Source: CAYLJJ01 sp964384025
Lineage (GTDB): Bacteria; Myxococcota_A; Bradymonadia; UBA7976; UBA1532
Direction: 5' to 3'
Assembly (NCBI GenBank): GCA_964384025.1
Contig: CAYLJJ010000001.1
Coordinates: forward strand, 1-64,000
Length of the DNA stretch: 64,000 nt
Positions 60,443 to 64,000 of this stretch are shown piece by piece (position 1 is the first letter of the stretch; every line of letters begins with the position of its first letter). The notes under the pieces are model-generated. The model had not been told where the DNA came from, did not search any database, and saw only the letters and a program-made list of their open reading frames with translations. The position numbers were made by a program, and so were the translations under genes.

Positions 60443-60579
60443 CCTTACTCTGGTTGCTCCTTCTGAGCCTCACTCTTCTCTCTCTTGCCCAAAGTTGAAA
60501 GGGGATTCGACCTGGATAGAGAAGCCTTCGCCCATCTCGCTGAGATCCGCGTTCTCTTCTCAGGATTAAGGTTTTTTAG

Positions 60580-61863
60580 ATGGAGTCTCAGATGCGCAGC
60601 GCCCTATGCCTCCTCCTGCTTCTGACCGCCTGCGATGACAGCGCCCAGGCTCCATCGCCAGATCAAAGTTCAGCTCCTCGAGATGCGGCTCCGATCCTCC
60701 CCTTCCCAAGAGATTTCAGCGTAGACCAAGCCCTTGATCTGATCCCTCTTTGGGATACCGTCCCCCAAGATCTCAGCTTGGACCAGGGGCTTCAGGATCA
60801 AGCCTTCACAGGCCCCGATCTGGAGTTCGCCGATTTAAGGCCAGATCTTCCTCCTGCCCAGCCTTGCCCTGCACCCAGAGAGGGATACCTGGGAGTTCGC
60901 TTAGAGGATCTCAACGGAGATCCTTTGGAGGAGGGAGATCGCCTAAAAGTGACGGTGGAGTTGCTCACTCAGGAGCGCTCCGCTGAGCCGGTCTGGATCC
61001 AGCTTCGGCACTTTAACCTCTCTGTTTTTCCTGAGACTCTAGAAAGAGAGGGGCTGCCGGTAGAGGCGCAGCTTGATGAGCGGTTGACGCTCAGCTTTTC
61101 CCTGGAGAGCTTGGAACCCCAGCTTTTCACTTATGAAGTGAAGGTCGCCCGTCATGTTGATCTCATCGTAGCTCTGGGCGGACTCTTTTTACAGGAAGAG
61201 CGCTGTCTCAACCCTCGAAGCCGCTCTGGAACCTTTCTTCAGGTCCTAGCCCACTCTGGAAAGACCCCTGTCTGTGTCGATCTGGCTGAGTTTCGCTCCA
61301 TCCAAGTCGCTCCCAGGATCCAACTACGCAACACTGATGCCTATGCCCAAGCCAACGGTTATCGCGAGGATCTAGAAGCAGGGAACTTCATCTTCTGTCC
61401 AGAAGCGCCCACCATCGTCCACAGCAGTGAGTTCTGTGTAGAAGCTGCTGAGGGAGTAGAGGTCAGCTTAGCGGGGCACTATCGCGGAGATGCAGGTTGG
61501 GATGTGGATGATTTTGTGTTGCTGGAGACCTTACAAGATCGTCAGCTCTTTGCAGAGGGGACCACGAGTCAGCATCATCCAGGTGGCCCTAACTTCTGGT
61601 GTGGTGATGGAGAGGGGCAGCTCCTCTGCACTGAGGGCTGCACCGCGACCCTCAGCGCTGAGGATGGCCATCAGATCCCCATCCTTGAGCCTGTGGCGGA
61701 GTCCCTCAGTAACCCCCCTCGTTGGCAAGAGGATGGTGCGGTTCAGATCCAACATCTCTTTCCTCAAAGCGGCCCCTTCCAGCTCAGGACCACAGCCCTA
61801 GATGTGGGCGCAGAGGGCACCATTCAACCCGATCTCTACCTCCTGATCCGCCCCAGCCCCTAA
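60580..61863 (+). CDS. Asp-rich-linker lipoprotein of unknown function
   Basis: A 427-residue lipoprotein (CLLLLLTACDD, Cys18; a second in-frame ATG at 60592). The segment behind the Cys is an acidic linker (DFSVDQALDLIPL, DLSLDQGLQDQ) like that in the MopE-type lipoprotein at 25272. The body has beta-rich domains with a few cysteines (CVEAAEGVEVSLAGHYRGDAGWDVDDF; FWCGDGEGQLLCTEGC) that recall pre-peptidase or lectin-like sandwiches, but no family was fixed. Its stop shares CTAA with the convergent BamB-like gene. Confidence 0.7.
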   Translation: MESQMRSALCLLLLLTACDDSAQAPSPDQSSAPRDAAPILPFPRDFSVDQALDLIPLWDTVPQDLSLDQGLQDQAFTGPDLEFADLRPDLPPAQPCPAPREGYLGVRLEDLNGDPLEEGDRLKVTVELLTQERSAEPVWIQLRHFNLSVFPETLEREGLPVEAQLDERLTLSFSLESLEPQLFTYEVKVARHVDLIVALGGLFLQEERCLNPRSRSGTFLQVLAHSGKTPVCVDLAEFRSIQVAPRIQLRNTDAYAQANGYREDLEAGNFIFCPEAPTIVHSSEFCVEAAEGVEVSLAGHYRGDAGWDVDDFVLLETLQDRQLFAEGTTSQHHPGGPNFWCGDGEGQLLCTEGCTATLSAEDGHQIPILEPVAESLSNPPRWQEDGAVQIQHLFPQSGPFQLRTTALDVGAEGTIQPDLYLLIRPSP

Positions 61864-63098
61864 AAGGTCCCAGGAGGCCAAGCACCCCGATCTGTACAGA
61901 GCAGGCGTTGGATGGCCGCGTCTCCAAGCTCTAGATTCTTCAGCTCCTCCGCTGTGATGCAGCGTCTCTCAGGTCGTAGAGCGTAGAGGTAGGAGCCTGT
62001 AGAGAAGAAGATAGAACCATCGCGAGCCATGGTGGGGGGGGCAAAGAGGCTGTCTCGAGGACGAAACAGAGCCAGGGACTGCCCTGTATCTACGTCCAGG
62101 ATATGAAGCCCCCCCCGAGAGCTGGAGAAGCTGAGATAACGATCGACAACAACCGGCTCACCTGGAGAGCCCAGATCGCCCAACTCATGAGACCAGATCA
62201 ATCTCCCCTCAAGATCGATCCGGATGATGGAGTGCTCCAGGCAGAGGATGAGGGACTGCCCATCTTGCTCTAACATCTGGGTGATCCCTGTGATGGGGAA
62301 GGCCTTGAGGATCTCTCCTGAGTCTGGATCCAGGGCAAAGAGCCCCCCTTCTACAGAGGCTAAGTAGAATTTTCCTCTCAGATAGGCTGCGGTGGCGTCG
62401 ATATCTGGAAATTTCCGATCTCGGGAGAGGCTGCGTGTCCAGAGGACCGCGCCATCTGAGAGCGAGAGCCCCACCGCAGTGCCATCAGAGAAGCCCAGGA
62501 CTACACGATCCCCCTCAATCCGTGCTTGAGCCTCACCAAAGAGGGCAAACTCTTTAGGTGCCTCTCGACGATACTGCCAACGCCACTCCCCCGCAGTGTT
62601 GAGGGCATAGAGGGTGTTGCTGCCATCCACAAAGAGGATGCGATCTTTGGCGACCACTGGACCTTTAAGCAGAGTTCCCTGAACAGGATAGCGCCAACTG
62701 ACCTCTCCATTTTGGAGCTTCAGGGCCAGCAACTCCCCCTGTTTGCTGCTCAACAGCACCTTATCTTTGTGGAGGATTGCGCGCCCAGTGGCCTTGCTCA
62801 CAGGGCTACGCCAGACCTCCTGACCATCTACACCCCGAAGGGCCATAAAATGGGTCTGCCCCGAGACCAGAAGGAGATCCTGATCCTCTGAATACGCTGG
62901 CGCGGAGAGATCGGGAGCATCATCTCGTTGGAAAGCTTCGTTCCTTAGAGAGACTCGCCAAGCAGGGCGCACGGACAGAGTCCTCTCAAGGCGTTGAGGA
63001 CCTGCCCCAGGCACAGAGTCTCCTGCTTGGTAGATGTCGCGGCTCTGTTTAGGACCACAGGCGGCCAAGAGAGAAAGGAAGATGAGTGGCTTGTGCAT
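61860..63098 (-). CDS. bamB: BamB-like PQQ/WD-type beta-propeller lipoprotein
   Basis: A 412-residue lipoprotein (LSLLAACGP, Cys14) with the repeated blades of a PQQ-type propeller: VSGQTHFMALRGVDGQEVWRS, LALKLQNGEVSWRYP, LYALNTAGEWRWQYR, VGLSLSDGAVLWTRS, LFALDPDSGEILKAF, LHILDVDTGQSLALF. BamB is the propeller subunit of the outer-membrane barrel assembly machine and in Escherichia coli lies next to yfgM. The same neighbour is found here, 71 bp upstream on the same strand. An unrelated propeller lipoprotein is the alternative. Confidence 0.85.
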   Translation of the reverse strand: MHKPLIFLSLLAACGPKQSRDIYQAGDSVPGAGPQRLERTLSVRPAWRVSLRNEAFQRDDAPDLSAPAYSEDQDLLLVSGQTHFMALRGVDGQEVWRSPVSKATGRAILHKDKVLLSSKQGELLALKLQNGEVSWRYPVQGTLLKGPVVAKDRILFVDGSNTLYALNTAGEWRWQYRREAPKEFALFGEAQARIEGDRVVLGFSDGTAVGLSLSDGAVLWTRSLSRDRKFPDIDATAAYLRGKFYLASVEGGLFALDPDSGEILKAFPITGITQMLEQDGQSLILCLEHSIIRIDLEGRLIWSHELGDLGSPGEPVVVDRYLSFSSSRGGLHILDVDTGQSLALFRPRDSLFAPPTMARDGSIFFSTGSYLYALRPERRCITAEELKNLELGDAAIQRLLCTDRGAWPPGTF

Positions 63099-63169
63099 AG
63101 GGTCGCTCCGCCTGGGCTGGAGGTTTTCTCAGGAGGGCAGGGGCGAGGTTGTAGAGAGCATGAGGAGAC

Positions 63170-63979
63170 TCAGCCGGGCTCTTCTAGACGCGCGACGCTT
63201 CTCTCCAGATCAAGCTTGTATTTGCGGTTGGGCAGCTCGGCGAGTCGATCCTTCTCCTCCTCAAGCAGCTTCTTATAGAGGCTAAGCGCCTCCTTCTCCT
63301 GACCTTCCAACTCCAGAAGGCGGGCGATCTGTAGAGAGGCCATCAAGCCATAGATCTTGGGATCTATGCTCTTCATGTTCTCCCAGCTGGAGATGGCCCC
63401 AGAACGATCACCCTTATTCTCTAGAGCCTTCGCCTTGCCCTGGAGCGCGATGACGCGACTAAAGGGGTCCAGATCGTCTCGAGAGAGGAAGCTGTCATAG
63501 AGTTTGATAGCGGTCCCAAAGCGCCCCAACTCAAACTCCGCTCCCGCCTGGCCCAGCTCCGCCAGCGCTGCGACGGAGCTGTGATGCTTGAGCGTGGACT
63601 CATAGGCATCGCGGGCCTTCTTGATGGCAGCCTCGCGCTCTGCCTCAGAGATCTCCTCATCAGGTTGCTCAGGGATGATCTTTTGATAAGCATCCTGGGC
63701 GATAAAGAAGTCTGCTGCCGCTGCCTCTTGATCTGCTTGGATGCTGCGTTGGTAGATCGCGATCCCAAAGAGGAGCACTGCGCCAAGGGTGATCGCTCCG
63801 AGGACAGGCCAACGACGATCGAGGAGCCACTGGAAGAGCTTGGCGGTCTTCTCGGTGAACTCGTCCTCCGCGATCGACTCCAGCTCAGCGTTGAGACCGA
63901 TCTCTTCTGGCTCAAGCTCCTCTGCTGTGGCCTCAGGTTCTTCTTTCTTTGGGACTCGCTTCTTGATGCGCTTGACCAA
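63170..63979 (-). CDS. YfgM-like membrane-anchored tetratricopeptide protein
   Basis: A 269-residue protein with a charged cytoplasmic N-terminus (KRIKKRVPKKEEPEATAEEL), one membrane helix (about 60-78, VLGAITLGAVLLFGIAIYQ) and a periplasmic TPR-like domain (AALAELGQAGAEFELGRFGTAIKLYDSF; ALQGKAKALENKGDRSGAISSWENM). This is the arrangement of YfgM, which assists periplasmic folding, and the BamB-like gene follows. The start is TTG at 63979 with GGAGGAG 8 nt upstream. The frame stays open to the window end, so a longer form beginning outside cannot be excluded. Confidence 0.8.
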   Translation of the reverse strand: MVKRIKKRVPKKEEPEATAEELEPEEIGLNAELESIAEDEFTEKTAKLFQWLLDRRWPVLGAITLGAVLLFGIAIYQRSIQADQEAAAADFFIAQDAYQKIIPEQPDEEISEAEREAAIKKARDAYESTLKHHSSVAALAELGQAGAEFELGRFGTAIKLYDSFLSRDDLDPFSRVIALQGKAKALENKGDRSGAISSWENMKSIDPKIYGLMASLQIARLLELEGQEKEALSLYKKLLEEEKDRLAELPNRKYKLDLERSVARLEEPG

Positions 63980-64000
63980 GTGGAAGGCTCCTCCGACTAT

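Overview
The window looks like the chromosome of a flagellated, Gram-negative, delta-proteobacterial type organism, most like Myxococcota or a relative. This is an inference from gene content. The support is two large Ser/Thr kinases (one with a sulfatase-modifying-factor-like tail), CDGxDNDCDG 'MopE' repeat lipoproteins, many PKD-domain and lipobox proteins, a BamB/YfgM-like pair and an AgmX/PglI-type C-terminal domain. Coding density is very high. Same-strand neighbours often overlap by ATGA, and several convergent pairs share a 4-nt overlapping stop. No rRNA, tRNA, CRISPR array, insertion sequence or replication origin was recognised. One 100-N assembly gap lies at 27679-27778.

Layout. 0-2 kb: the end of an unknown gene, an endonuclease/exonuclease/phosphatase-family enzyme and a barrel-like protein. 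2-7.7 kb (minus): three flagellins of near-equal length, with two small coupled ORFs and a tyrosine-recombinase-like gene that overlaps its neighbours. 7.8-20 kb: a single-TM protein, alaS and tyrS, a small lipoprotein, a decayed reading frame, an MFS transporter, a coiled-coil protein coupled to a lysine-2,3-aminomutase/EpmB-type radical SAM enzyme, a membrane Ser/Thr kinase coupled to a repeat-rich exported protein, and an amidohydrolase. 20-25 kb: an M6 (InhA-like) secreted protease and a zinc-ribbon/kinase/coiled-coil/SUMF1 fusion.

24.9-47.1 kb (minus) is the most striking part: six consecutive exported proteins in one direction. They are a 3209-residue toroid/PKD/PPC giant, a thrombospondin-type-3 repeat protein, two MopE-repeat lipoproteins, a PKD/propeller protein and a small Cys-rich lipoprotein. 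Two of them end in a clear cohesin-like domain and a third may. Two carry a shared EF-hand/dockerin-like calcium-loop module. I propose that this cluster builds a calcium- or metal-stabilised extracellular assembly; this is inference.

47.3-64 kb: pyruvate kinase; a Gly/Cys-rich lipoprotein; LPP20-type lipoproteins; an operon of a TerB-SPFH-zinc-ribbon protein, a tiny ORF and a DprE1/DprE2-like pair; a probable structured small RNA or leader with four hairpins and a textbook terminator (about 55209-55341); an AgmX-type plus OmpA-type envelope pair; an EboA/TatD pair lacking the rest of an ebo cluster; a YiiX-like permuted-papain lipoprotein; an Asp-rich lipoprotein; and a BamB/YfgM-like pair.
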